Shown here piece by piece: positions 21,075-33,474 of a DNA stretch of 64,000 nucleotides (positions are counted from its first letter, which is position 1; every line of letters starts with the position of its first letter). Under the pieces are notes generated by a model, which was not told the DNA's origin, did no database searches, and saw nothing but the letters and a program-made list of their open reading frames with translations. The position numbers and the translations under genes were made by a program. Source of the stretch: Cunninghamia lanceolata (lineage: Eukaryota > Streptophyta > Pinopsida > Cupressales > Cupressaceae); contig BSBN01001807.1 of NCBI GenBank assembly GCA_027924645.1, forward strand, positions 13,038,001-13,102,000, in the 5' to 3' direction.

Positions 21075-21568
21075 TATTAGTTACCCCATTTTCATTTGCA
21101 GAGGGACGCGTCCAGTATCCAGGCCTCAAGTATGAGATTGACATCATCCAGATTTGTCGAAGAATATACAAACTAACCATCTCGGAGTCGCATTGTCAAT
21201 GTACAAGGCCGTGTCATTCTGTGGTATCTTTGTATGAACTGTGAGTGGAAAAGTGAAAATAATTTTTTCAAATAATTCTTTCAAACAAATCTAGATTGTA
21301 ATCCTTGGGCTCATTGACAAACAATTATATGCTAGCACTATACTATTGACAACATTTATTGCAGACTGAGCATATTGTAAACACTGATAATGACTTTGCA
21401 ATTCTTATGTTGCTAGCACCATTGTTTCTTGTTCATAGCTTTCATGTTGTATTGTCACTATTGATATTAGTTTGTCATCTATTCCAGTAGCTGCTAGAGT
21501 TTTTTTTTTTGAGGAGTTGGTAAACTAGAACATGCTAGATTTCCCAATATTAACTATAATTGGGACAT
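21075..21568 (+). repeat. 0.5-kb direct repeat, copy 2
   Basis: Partner of 10581-11091, from TATTAGTTACCCCATT to TAACTATAATTGGGA, with one insertion near 21345 (GACAACATTTATT). See copy 1. Confidence 0.8.
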
Positions 21569-22939
21569 AACCATAATATCGGAAGATGAATTGGCAAAAT
21601 TTTGGTCAAAATAGCAGTCAACAATTTTTTTTTTGAAAATATCCTGATTTGTTAATGAAAATATTGGTATGTAGACTGAGATCCAATATTTTTTGAGATG
21701 TTGCGATATTATCGTGACATTTGTTTCTATGATTTATAGATTTGAAATTAGATAGATGCTAATACTCTAGATGGGTGATTTAATCTAGTAGATTCCTACA
21801 TGGCTACGAATACCTTCCCTGATTTAAAGAATAGCACATGCGCCCTTTTTAGAATTTTTTTGTTCGTGAAACAATATTGGGAAATTTAATATCCCACTTA
21901 AAATTTTGAATATATATACTAAACCCTAGCTTTACAATTATAATAATTTGCACAATTAAATATTTTCTTTAAAGATAGCAATCAGATTTGCTAATGAACA
22001 AGAAATGTTATTAACTCGAAATCTTTATCAATGTCAACTAGAAGATTAGTTAAATAAACATAATGGTGATTTTTGTGTTAAATCAGTCTTTAGGAATTAT
22101 AGGTTTTTGTCCTCCAATTCTAGTCCTAGAGGGGTTTTGTCCTCGAGTTGGTTGAATTCTAACTCATGCTCCACAAGGAGTAATAATCAAATATAAAAAA
22201 TGTATTCTCCTTCCTGCCTTCTTGTTGCTTGGACTCTCTTAAATAGATTTTTTCTCCAAGAGACTTTACTCTTCAAATGTCTCTTGATTAAAAGCTTAAT
22301 TATAATTTCATTTGGCAAAATTATTTAATCCAAGTGCCTGCCTTTTAAATTTTGTCTTCTAGCAGCTGTCTTTTCACTTTTTGTCTTCTAGCGCATAGGA
22401 CAAAGGATTGTGATTACCTTTTGCCTTCGCTATTTTTGTTGACTAGGATTTGTCTTATTCAAACCCTCTTATGAATTGCAGCATACCCCTCCCAAGGCTG
22501 CACTCAGGCTTTTGTATGGAACGACTTCAAATTTATAATAGCTCCCTTCTAAATATCTGCGATAGGAATTAGTGGTCTGTCAGATCAAGATGGTGAACAT
22601 TGTCCCCCCTTTAACTGCAGTTCTCATGTCAGGATTGGTCACCCTCTATCCATCAAGTTAAATTTTTTAAGTTTAATATTTAATAAACAAAGAATTGTGA
22701 TTTCAATCCAAACAATAATTGCCCCGTCCCACATAATTCATGACTTTGGTGGCAAAAAAATAAATAACCACGACACGACATGACAGGAATCTATTGGTTT
22801 GATAATGAGCATGCCATTACTCCTATAGAAACTTGCTCTAGTTATGTTAATCCCAGACACCTACTATCTTGTTGGTAAATGTGACCATAGCAGCAAAAAT
22901 CTTTTAAAGAAAAAATGGGCAAATTAGAAGTATAAGAAA
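21569..22939. other. No gene seen
   Basis: AT-rich DNA without supported coding sequence. TTTTGTCCTCnAGTT-like words recur around 22100-22150, but no clear repeat unit can be drawn. Confidence 0.35.
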
Positions 22940-23680
22940 ATTATAAAATATTATAATTTTAATATATATAATTATAATATAGTTATATAATATATTAAAC
23001 TTATTGTAATTATTATAATTTAGAATTATAATCCAAACAATATATTATAATTATATATAATATTATAAATTCTAATTTCTAAATATAAATAATAAAATTA
23101 TAAATTATAATTATATATTATATTATATTATATAATAATTAATAAATTATAATTATATTATAATTTAGAATTATAATCCAAACAATATATTATAATTATA
23201 TATAATATTATAAATTCTAAATTCTAAATATAAATAATAAAATTATAAATTATAATTATATATTATATAATAATTAAATTATATAATTATAATTTATATA
23301 TTATAATTATATAATATATAATTATAATTTAATAAATTTATAATTTATATATATAAAATAATAAATTTATAATTAAAAATATTATATATTTATATAATAT
23401 ATAGTATTATAAATTATAAATCTATTAAATTATAATTATAGGTTATTATATAATATATAATATTATAAATTATATAATATATAATTAAAATTTTACATAT
23501 ATAAATTATAAATTTATTAAATTATAATTATATATTATGTAATAATATTTATTATATTATTATAATCAGTACCTGTACACATTTATTATAATTTAATAAA
23601 TTTATAATTTATATATGTAAAATTATAACTATATATTATATAATTATTAATATTATATAGCTATAATTTATAATTTTTAA
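22940..23680. repeat. A+T-only island with internal duplication
   Basis: About 740 bp made almost wholly of A and T in ATAATTATA-like words. A segment starting AATTTAGAATTATAATCCAA occurs at about 23019 and again at about 23162. No coding capacity. Confidence 0.85.
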
Positions 23681-26401
23681 TGTCTCTAAGTGTACTAATT
23701 AGACATTATTAAAAAAAATTGCATACACCCATGAAAAAAATAATATTGCATCACTCGCGAAAAGTGGAAAAATAATTCTGCCTACAAATTTATCAAGTTT
23801 TTGGCAAAGGACTTCGTGCGGGAAACACTAGCCTATTGAAACCCTAAAAGACTGTGAATCAATGACTCAGGAAGGAACCTTAATCCAACTCTTTTAATAA
23901 ATCAAAACCATAAATTATTTGCAAAAATCTACCCTAACTTGCGTCATGGAACCCTAAATTATCATGTATATTTTAAAAAATATTGTGCACAATTGTTGAC
24001 TGTGATTTCAGTAAGAAATCATGATTTTTCGGGTCAAAAAATCGGCGCCCCAAGCGATTTCTGATTTTTTCTAGAAATCACTTTTTTTTGCGATTTATGC
24101 ATCTATGACTGTGATAACCAATTCTTTGAGTTTTCAAAATTGTGTGAAGGGTGTGATTAGTCTCTCAAGGAATATACCAAAACTTTCTATATATGTACTT
24201 CCAAGCTTAGTGTCCAAGACATAGAACAAACTTTGATCTTCAAGTGTAGGCAAGGCCCTACATTTATGCTTGTAAACTCGAAGCAAAAAGCAAAACATAA
24301 GTCTTAAGGGTGATGATCTTGAATCGTTGGACAAGCTTCAAATAAGTCTCAGGATAGGAACTCCAAATCTAGAATAATGTTGAATATTAAGGAGCAAGGA
24401 AAAGGATCACAATGTCAGTTTAGAAGAACACTTAGCTAAATAGCAAAGTAGCAATCAAAGATTGGCAAGGAGTGTTGTGTAAATGATTCCAGTTGTCACT
24501 ATGATAAAGAATGTCTTGCTCAAAATGCCGTATTTGCATATATCGAAGCATCAGATTGTACCACAATGGTACTAGACAAAGGAAAAAAGGTTTATGGATT
24601 CAGATTCTAGCACGATAGTAGCAAGGACACAAGTACCATCATCTCACAAGTCTAATCTAGAAGTAGAAAGATTGTTCCATTCTCAAATTTGGTTCAATGG
24701 ACAATCGACACACTTCTTTTTAGACAATGGTCGTTAGAAGGATCTAATATCACCTCAAGCATTGAGAAGATTGAACTTGCCATTGACATTTTACCCTCAC
24801 CCATACACCATTGGATGGTTCAACTTAGGTTTCAAGAAGCACATTACTCATCAATATCACTTGGTGTACAAAATAATGCATTTCTAAGATGTTCTTTGTA
24901 GTCTTGCAACACTAAATTATGTGATGTTTTAACTGGGCAACCATATTTTTACCAATGTCATGCAATCTATTTAGCAAATCCTAGAAATGTTGTCATAGAT
25001 GTTGTTGAGAATAGATATTGCATACTAGAAGTAGTCCCTAAGCTTCCACTCATGTGCCAAGCATTGCAAAAAGTTGATTGCTGTGGTAAGAAGTTTGCCC
25101 TCTTGATATTGTTCCCCGTATAGAATGACATCCTTGCAGTACAAGCTGATGCCATAGCTCCTTAAAGAGAAAAACAATGGTTGAACTAATTTAACCAAGT
25201 AATAGAGGAATACAAGGATTCTTTCTAGTTATTGATAGGATTTCCTAAACATTGTGAAGAATGACATATTACTACCCTAATGTCAGGACTCCTACTTCCT
25301 AAAGTGTCACTCTTGTTGCTCATTCTTGGAAAATGAAGAGACCACATGAGAGATTCATGAACTTGTGAGTAAATGATACATCATGATTGGGTTGGGTTTC
25401 AAAATTGAGCTTAGGTTCAAATTTCAGATTATAGTTGCATTTTGCAACCTATCAGGGTTCAAGTTCCATTTGCACATCACACAATGTGAAATGATGAAAC
25501 AACCCATATATCGACCCTAGGGACTTCAAGCTTTGAAATTCTTTTATAGTTTGCACATTTGCAAAGTTAAATGAATTTTGGTTTCTAGCTCAGAAGTTTG
25601 GACATCTGCAAAGTGCAAATGAACTTCGAATTCCTAGACCACTTGTGACCTTGGAATCTGGAAATTGATTGCAACATGCATAGTGCAAAGTGCGTTGGAA
25701 TTCTAAACTCTTGACCTCCTGCACTTTAGGTTTTGGGGATCAACTACAGTGGCAGTGTAGATTATGTAGGCTAACATGCAAAATAGAGTGATGAAAAACA
25801 GTAAGGCATAAAAATATCAAGCTCATTTTTTGCATTCATTTAGGCATAACTTCCTCAATTTTTGAATTGTTTATAAATAGTTTAGGTTAAACGTTTAGAG
25901 AATTACGGGCTCTAACTTGGCCATATGCAAGACTCTTGAAGGGCACATTTCCCAAGGAACAAGGTGGAAAGTCACTTGCAAAGCTTAAGGAAAGCAAATC
26001 ACAAGACTAAATATGAAATAATGAGATAGAACAACTATAATAAAAAACTCATCATGCTACCAAAGGAGAATACTCTCAATATGCTCAAAGGTCCATGTGG
26101 TCCCCAATGGTGGTACAACACCAGCCAACCATGTGGAACCCTCAGGTCCACCCATTGAATTAAGAGATGGTTGCATGGGTAGAAGCACACACACATGCAA
26201 TACAAGGGAATATGTCAACACATATTACTCAACATATACAAAATATACCACATCTACAAGAATGCACTAAAATGCAACAATCACATAAGCATATAATGAT
26301 ATAAGCATGATTGCAATCATGATTTAGGGCTTGAGATCATTAAAAAATGCTATTTAATTTTAAATGTTAAATTGATGTAGATTATAATATTTATATTATC
26401 A
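23681..26401. other. No gene seen
   Basis: Intergenic-type DNA. I looked for splice-bounded coding blocks and TE domains on both strands and found none I can support. Confidence 0.35.
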
Positions 26402-26421
26402 ATATATTCTAATATAATATT
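26402..26421. other. LINE target-site duplication, left (20 bp)
   Basis: ATATATTCTAATATAATATT is identical to 35466-35485 and directly abuts a poly-T run. On the minus strand that run is the poly(A) tail of the LINE. Confidence 0.8.
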
Positions 26422-27737
26422 TTTTTTTGATCGGTAAGAGGCCGTAGCCAGAAATTTATTTTATTAGTAGAATTTTCAAAAGTACATCTCTGTTCAGTGC
26501 GGGCACCGGTAGGAAAGAACGGAGTAAAGAAAACCTCTGGTCTTGCCCGGGACTTGTAAAGTCCAGTTCATTATTTAGTTTACAAATCCTGCTTCCAACA
26601 TGCAGGAAAGTGACATATGAGGATAAATCCTCATTTACAATCTTAACAATTAACAATTGCTGACCCTGCTCTTATCAAGAGCCAATCTTTTGTTTTATTG
26701 CTTACTGTTACAGTCATTTGATCCTTTGTCCCATGGATCACCTTTTGTAGATTACTTCTTTATTATAACAATATGTTACACCTTCCTCCATAATAGTTTT
26801 TTGGGGCAGTGATCCATTATACAATTTCACCTTGATCACCAGGGGGCATCCTTTCATTTTATATCCCTCGATCACCTGTTGATGGAAGTATACTTCTCCC
26901 TTCTTGCTATTTTGTTGCTCCTGTAGACACATGCAAAACACATCGACGCCTTTCCCATACTGCCTTTTTTGTTAGCCATATAAAAGTAGAAAGTTATCAT
27001 TGTCCTGCATCAACCTTGTTAGAGCTCTTTTCAGATCATACCTTTGCGAATTTAATCAAAATTGAGAATACTTGCAATTTCTCCTATCGTTTCAACATGA
27101 AAATGGTGGCAGCTTATTCCTATCTCCTAGGATTAACATCAAAGCCAGTAAATAAAAGGATGAAAACTTATGTATATCTCCGTTCCTTTATATATATATG
27201 AATAGATAAGGCAAGACTTTTAAAAGGAAAATAAAGTGTGCCTCTTTGTGAGAAAGTATCTACAGGTTTTGTTAGATTACTAAGGCATATTACCTCTGAA
27301 GTAAGCCATAGATAAGAGCCACTTCCTGCCTTGGCAGAACAATACCTGAGATGACGAATTGGCATAAAAGGGTAATAAGCCACAAAAGTCTGGAGACTTC
27401 TATGGTAAGTACCAAAATCCCATTATTACAGCGGGTGTTTTGAGTTCTTTGCCAACTCGCACCCTGATCTCACTTCGGGGCCGCACATGTAAACTATTAA
27501 TCTTTATTATTTATTACACTCCTTTCTAAAACAAATTTTCTCCTTGCTACAACAATCTTAACATCATTAATAATGCATAGGTGGCAAGGCTGGGGCGTGC
27601 TGGCAGAGGTGGAAAACAAGCACTAGAAATCATGATTAATAATTGGATGGATATTAGCTGGCAGAAGGAATTCGAGAAAGTTCCAAGTTCTTTTAAAGGA
27701 GAACATAAACTCTCATTATCTACCGCTGCCAGTTCCA

Positions 27738-28421
27738 ATGCCAGTAAGATTCACAGTTATTTTTTCAGCAGAAGCTATCTGTTGCGGGGGAATGGAAACC
27801 CTAGTGAGATTGGTTAGCTCTAAACGCCAGATGGCTTTTCTTGGTCCAGTGACGTTGCTTTGTCTCCAGCGCATGCTTAGATGTTTAGATGAACTTATGG
27901 TTGGGGCCATCAAGATGATTGTTGGAAGGAAATTCATGGAGGAGGAGGCAGAGAGGTATCGAGTTGACACAGACATCACCTCTAGAGTGCTGGCACTGTT
28001 ATTAGAATTGGAAATTGACAAGGTGTTGATTGAGTAGATTATGAGGGGTCTCTTTTATCCTAAACATTTGGGGGATTTAGGGATAGCATTGGAAGCAGCG
28101 AGTGTGGGCATAGGAATGCCCAGGCTGAGGGATATGGCTTCTCTAAATGATCCGGATGCAATTGTGAAAATCTACCCGTTCATTTTAGACCTCAAAGGGC
28201 TGGACCTAATGATGGCCAAAGAAATGGTGGAGGTTGTTGTGAATTTCATCAAAAGAGTCTTAGGGTTGGTTGCAGAAGAAGGGTTTGATTGGGTGGCGAG
28301 TTTAACCTCCAGCTGCTTGAATACGACAAGGAGTAAGTCTATGAATAACTTGTTTTTGTTATACATTATGAAATCAGCATACTGCAAGCTTATTGAAAGC
28401 CTCAAAATGGCTTCATTTTGA
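27738..28421 (+). pseudogene. Unknown protein family, copy 1
   Basis: Starts MPVRFTVIFSAEAICCGGME. The frame continues through RYRVDTDITSRVLALLLELE to a TAG (after VLIE), then IMRGLFYPKHLGDLG, IYPFILDLKGLD and VVNFIKRVLGLVAEEGFDWV. Copy 2 at 47756-48852 has Ser at the stop position and a matching reading throughout, so the stop is a lesion. After the GFDWV segment copy 1 leaves the copy-2 frame; a one-base shift restores a LEYDKE-type ending. I do not recognise the family. Helical, Leu-rich and cytosol-like, no membrane segment or signal peptide. It lies inside the LINE 3' region on the opposite strand, and no poly(A) tail or target duplication was found for this copy. Confidence 0.55.
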
Positions 28422-28654
28422 ATGTATAGAAGCCCGATGAAGAAGTCGAAGAAGTAGACCCTGCGTGGTCAAGAAAATATAAGCTATATAAGTGTATTAG
28501 GAATAGACCCTGCGAGATCTCTGATAGTTCTGTTTCTGTGGTCATAGTAGTATCGCTGTAGGTAGCCAATTTTGAGAATCATTCTTTGTAAAGCTCTTTT
28601 TTGAAAATCAATATAAGCAGGCTATTATGCATCAAACAATCTATATAAGAATGT

Positions 28655-28745
28655 GTGAAAATATATGTATATATATAAGCATATATATGTATATATGTAT
28701 CTATATATACATATATATATGAATTTGCGAATGTTTATATATATA
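28655..28745. repeat. TA/TATG-rich microsatellite
   Basis: Imperfect ATATATATGTATATATG units inside the LINE 3' region. Confidence 0.7.
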
Positions 28746-29131
28746 TAAGGATGAGAGAAAAATAGTAAAAAGTACACATAAATATGTTATATGTATGAAA
28801 GTAAAAAAAGAGAATAAAAAAGACAGTATAAAAGAGTAAATACACAAGAATAAATATAAGTAAGAGAAAAGGACAAAATAATTATATATATAAAGAAAAA
28901 TAAACAAGAAACCAAAAGGATAAGTTTTTGACAATATGCCTAAGTCTCTTATGAAGTTTTCTAAAGTGGAGGAAGAAGTATCATGCAAAAGTGAAAAAGT
29001 TGGAATAAGATGAGCCAAGCCTAAGAATGAAAAGTCTAGATAGGCATGAAGTATTCTCCTACATCTGGGTGTAACTGTATGAGAAGCTTACACTAAGACA
29101 CAAGTTAAATGTTTAAGGTTACTGTGATTAT

Positions 29132-29617
29132 CTAAGAGCTACCACTAATGGTTAGGCAGGTACCATCAACACCTAAGTTAGCAAGGTGATCAGCTTTAAC
29201 ATTACCCTCTCTAAATATATGATTAAATGTGCACTTTCTAAATGAAGCAGTGATGTCAAGGGTGATGTAGAGGAGGGAGTTGAGTTTCCAATTAGGCATG
29301 CTACCCTTTCTTAAGGCATTGATAATAATTGCAGAATCACCTTCCACTTCTAACGTTTCAATTTTCAAATCTCTGCACATTCTCAATCCTTCAATCAGAG
29401 CTATTAGTTCTGCCATGTTATTGGTTGCCTTTCTTAGGGGTTTGGCGATAGTTGCAATTTCCTTCCTTTCCCAATTATGGATAACATAGCCTAAACCTGC
29501 AACCCCAGGGTTACCTCTAGAGGCCCCATCAAAATTTAGCTTGAACCATCCTTTTTTAGGGGGTTGCCATTTACATTCGTCTTTTATTGGAGGTATTGTG
29601 GTTCCCTGGTCCCACAA
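29132..29617 (-). pseudogene. LINE RNase H domain
   Basis: About 160 residues with the full RNase H set: FDGASRGNPGVAGLG (first Asp), NNMAELIALIEGL (Glu), VEGDSAIIINAL (Asp) and KADHLANLGV (last Asp). This is the plant L1-type RNase H placed after the zinc-binding region. It is itself intact but overlaps the upstream domain in another frame, so a frameshift separates them. It would degrade RNA in RNA:DNA hybrids during target-primed reverse transcription. Confidence 0.9.
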
Positions 29618-30488
29618 AGGGGGGCAATTTTAGGCCTATCCATCTACCACACATCTTTTCATCCCAGTATGACATTATGGTTTCTTTCCTGGGGTTATTA
29701 AGAACCTTGTTGACAATTTCTATAATAATAGCTTCAATCTTATTAATAAGTTGTTCATAAGTCATTTTCCTATATTTGAAGATTCGTCTATTTCTTTCTT
29801 TCCATAGTTCCCATATCATGACGGAGGGTGTTATTGTCCATAACATATGATAGATGCTTTGTCTATGAATGTCTGGCCAGCATTGAAACATGCCTAGTAT
29901 GTTATTGGGAAGGGCTGTTACCCAGCCCAGTTTACCACATAACCAGTTCCAACATTTGAAAGAGAATTGACAATTGAGTAGAATATGGTCTGCTGTTTCC
30001 TGTTCATTTTTACATAGAGGGCACCTGCTAGGTCCCTCATATCCCATCTTAGTAAACTTATCTACCGTTAATATTTTTTTCTGTAAGGCTATCCATGAGA
30101 ACACTTCGGCTTTTGGAAGACAATTCTTATCCCAACAGAGTCTAAGTGGTATTACCATTTTTGGTCTGAGTTGTTGTTTGATTAATATGTTATACCCATC
30201 TTTGGTATTGTAGTTTCCCGATTTGGCACCATCCCATACCAATCTATCAGTATCCTTTTTGAAGGATACACTCCTTTTGTTGAGGATATCAAGTAGTTTC
30301 TTTTTTTCATTATTTGGGATATTCAAATTTTCAAGTGATTTCCATTTCCATCCAAGATTTACATCATTATTGGGGAATTCAATGTAATCTTTTACAAATT
30401 TCCCCCATTGGGATTCCAGGATTCTTTTTGCATTCTCCAAGTTATCGAGGCTACTTCTCGACTCATATCCCCCCAGGAGTTGTCCCAA
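29571..30488 (-). pseudogene. LINE zinc-binding region after RT
   Basis: Carries the zf-RVT domain of plant LINEs: KAEVFSWIALQKKILTVDKF, then CPLCKNEQETADHILLNC with C-x2-C...H...C ligands, and WELWKERNRRIFKYR. It sits between RT and RNase H as usual. Frame-shifted relative to both neighbours. Confidence 0.85.
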
Positions 30489-30703
30489 AATAGTGCTTGA
30501 TTGCCATCACCTAGATTCCAGGTTAATTTATCCATGATGAGATTTCTACAGTCCAACATAAAATTCTAGAGTCGGGAGCCTCTAGGGGGGTTGGCCGTCC
30601 TGAAAAGGGAGGCAGACTCCTTGCCTCTTAGATATTTGTTTCTGAGGATTTTTACCCATTTCAGATTTTGCTAGTTATACATTTTCCATATTAGTTTATC
30701 TCC

Positions 30704-31084
30704 TCATGCTTTACTTTTTTCCTTGATGTTTTTCAAACCCAAGCCACCTTCCTCTTTAGGCCTGCATATTTTATCCCACGCTACTAGTGCCATTCTTTTC
30801 TTATCTCCCATTCCTTCCCAGAGGAATGTTCTAAAAGTTTTGTTAATTTCTTCACATTTTTCTACTGATAAATTCGTACAAGATAGTTGAAATATTGGTA
30901 TAGCTGAGAGAACAAACTTTAACATTGTGACTTTTCCAGCTGAAGATAACCATTTGCCCTTCCAAGACTCAACTTTTTTCCTGATCTTAAAAGTAATATA
31001 ATCCCACAAATCTTTTGTCTTGTTGCTTTTATCTAAAGGTAGGCCTAGATATTTATAGGGCATTTCCCCTTTCTTGAAGGTCAA
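30704..31084 (-). pseudogene. LINE RT C-terminal part
   Basis: Contains PYKYLGLPLDKSN, WKGKWLSSAGKVTMLKFVLS and GGLGLKNIKEKSKA, the conserved region following the plant L1 RT palm. It continues the RT frame after a stop at 31136 (NAEK, TGA). Confidence 0.85.
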
Positions 31085-31135
31085 AATTTTGCATATTTCT
31101 CTTTCTGTATCAGGGTCTGTGTTGAAAAAAATTTC

Positions 31136-32488
31136 TCATTTTTCAGCATTGACCTCCTGGCCTGAGGCCTTGGTATAGGAGTTAAGGATCTCCTTGAATG
31201 CCTTGGCTTCTTCGGTGCTACTCTTACCATAGAGCATGGTGTCATCCACAAACTGTTGGTGGGTTGTGGGGTCTAGACCATAAGTGATTTTGATTCCTTG
31301 TATTTTACCCTCTTCTGTATATTTGGTAATCATTCTTCCTAATGCTTCTGCCATAATAATAAAGAGGAAAGGAGATATAGGGTCTCCTTGTCTTAGTCCT
31401 CTTGACATACTAAAAAAACCTTCCGGGGTCCCATTGATTAAGACAGAGAACTTAGGGCTAGATATGCATTCATGAATGAGATTTATCCATTGTTTCACAA
31501 ACCCAAAAGACTCCATGGCTTTACATAGGAACCGCCAATCAACCTTATCATAAGCTTTACTGATATCTAGTTTGATCAACATGCTAGGATTTTTATTGTG
31601 CTTAATGGAGTGGATGGCTTCTTGGGCTATAATTACTCCATCGTATATAGATCTTCCCGGGACAAACCCCGTTTGTTCGTCACTGATGATGTCTGGTAAT
31701 ACTTTTTGAATTCTATTAGACATGGTTTTAGTAAGTATTTTATATATAGTGTTGCATAAAGAGATAGGTCGCAAGTCCCTAAAGGTCTCCGGTTTCTCCT
31801 TTTTTGGGATAAGTGTAAGGAATGTATTATTTACTTCTTTTAGGAGTTTGCCAGAATTTCTCACCCCCTCTAGTGCCTCTACAACTTCATCCCCAATGAA
31901 ATGCCAACATTTCTGAAAAAAGAGGGTTGGGAAGCCATCTGGACCTGGGGCTTTGTCAAGCTTCATTTGAGAAACCGCGAGTTCAATCTCAGTTTTGGAA
32001 AACTTTGCATTGAGGGCTTTGTTTTGCTCCTCTGTTATGATCCTTGGAATGTTTTGCAGTATGGCTTGTTGATGGATCCTGTTGGACCCTTCCCAATTGT
32101 TGAGAATGTCTTTGAAATACCTGACTATTTCAAATGTAATTTGTTGTGGCTCTTCAATCCAAGTATTATTACCACCCTTAATTTTAGTAATTCTATTCAC
32201 ATTCCTACGGGTTTTAGTGTTGTTGTGAAAAAACTTTGTGTTCTTATCTCCAGCTTCAAGCCAGGTTTCCCTGGACTTTTGGTGCCAGAAAATCTCTTCT
32301 TTGGATAGTATATCTTCATATTCAGATTTCAGCTGTTTTTCTTTTAAATATGAATTTACATCCATGCCATTTGCAATAACATTTTTGTTAAGGTTTTCAA
32401 GTTCTTCTTCTAATTTAACTTTAATCTCAAAGATGTTACCAAAGTTATTTTTATTCCAATTGGGAAGTTTACTTTTAATAGTTTTCAT
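31136..32488 (-). pseudogene. LINE reverse transcriptase
   Basis: 450-residue open stretch with the RT motifs in order: LIPKKEKPETFRDLRPISLC, SDEQTGFVPGRSIYDGV, LDISKAYDKVDW, SRGLRQGDPISPFLF and QQFVDDTMLYGKSS. The catalytic block reads FVDD instead of the usual FADD, keeping both aspartates. The upstream part (WHQKSRETWLEAGDKNTKFF) is the normal linker after the endonuclease. A frameshift near 32560 and a TGA at the C-terminal end interrupt the ORF2 frame. It would prime on nicked target DNA to copy LINE RNA. Confidence 0.92.
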
Positions 32489-32550
32489 TTTGGAGATTAA
32501 ATAGAAAAGTTTGGAACCAGATACCTTAGTTTCTTTCCACCACTTCTCAA

Positions 32551-33345
32551 TTAAACTAAAAGGTTATTATCTTTGAGCCACATTTGTTCAAATTTAAAGG
32601 GGCACCGTTTGGGTTGGCAGTCTTCTGAGATACACAGCTGGACAGGATAATGGTCAGAGCCCGAGTATGGTAAGATCTCTGCCGTAAGATTATAAGGGAG
32701 TTGAGCCCAATTGCCTCTGAATAAGAATCTGTCAAGTTTTTCTGCAATGTTACTAAAACCCATTCTTCTATTGTTCCAAGTAAATCACTCCTGTGCAGTC
32801 TTGATTTCCATTAGATTGTTTTTGTGAACCCATTCCTTAAAGTCATATGCTGTTGTAGATAACCTTGTTGAGCCACCCCTCTTTTCTTTAGGGTCTAGGA
32901 TGGCATTGGAATCTCCCCCCAATATGCAGATCTGATCTTGTAAAGTTTCTATAAATCGTTCTATCTCTCTCCATACTGATCTCTTGTCCTGGTTCTGGGT
33001 AGGACCATATATGTTGAATAGTATGAAGTGAAGATTGCTTCTAATGCTTTTGACATGACCACTCATCCAATTCTTCTTACTGCCTATTACTGAAAATGAA
33101 ACAGCCCTGGGATCCCATATTACCCCTAGGCCCCCAGAGGCTCCTTCAGCTGGGACTCCAACTAGCTCCGAGATGCCTAATTTCTTTTTCAGAATATCAG
33201 CCTCTTCTTTATTGAGTTTAGTTTCTTGGATCATTAGTATTTCAGGTTTGGTATTGGTGATACAACGTTTTAGAATTCGTTTGCTAGGGGCATTAAGTTC
33301 CCTAACATTCCAAGTGTTGATTCTCATGGCCCCGAGGGAAGGCAT
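32551..33345 (-). pseudogene. LINE AP-like endonuclease
   Basis: Begins MRINTWNVRELNAPSKR and has ILMIQETKL, FNIYGPTQNQDKR, GGDSNAILDPKEKRGG and, after a TGA near 32783, FTWNNRRMG and SGSDHYPVQL. These are the exonuclease/endonuclease/phosphatase motifs of L1 elements. The usual GDFN reads GDSN. A single TGA splits the domain; the frame is otherwise unchanged across it. Confidence 0.9.
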
Positions 33346-33474
33346 TTCCCCTTCCCAACATTAAACATTGTAGTGATCTTAGTTTGATCTATTGCCGTAC
33401 CATCTTTCTTTCTTAATTCAGATAGTGATTTTCTTCCTCTCTTTTTATTGTTTTTGGCACAGTCTGGGGTTCCC

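Noticed and set aside
20873..21244. 123-residue frame
   Set aside because: Half lies in the dispersed 0.5-kb repeat, whose other copy does not keep the frame.
28701..29018. Hydrophobic minus-strand frame (possible membrane protein)
   Set aside because: Low-complexity AT-rich DNA in the LINE 3' region gives F, L, Y and I by composition.
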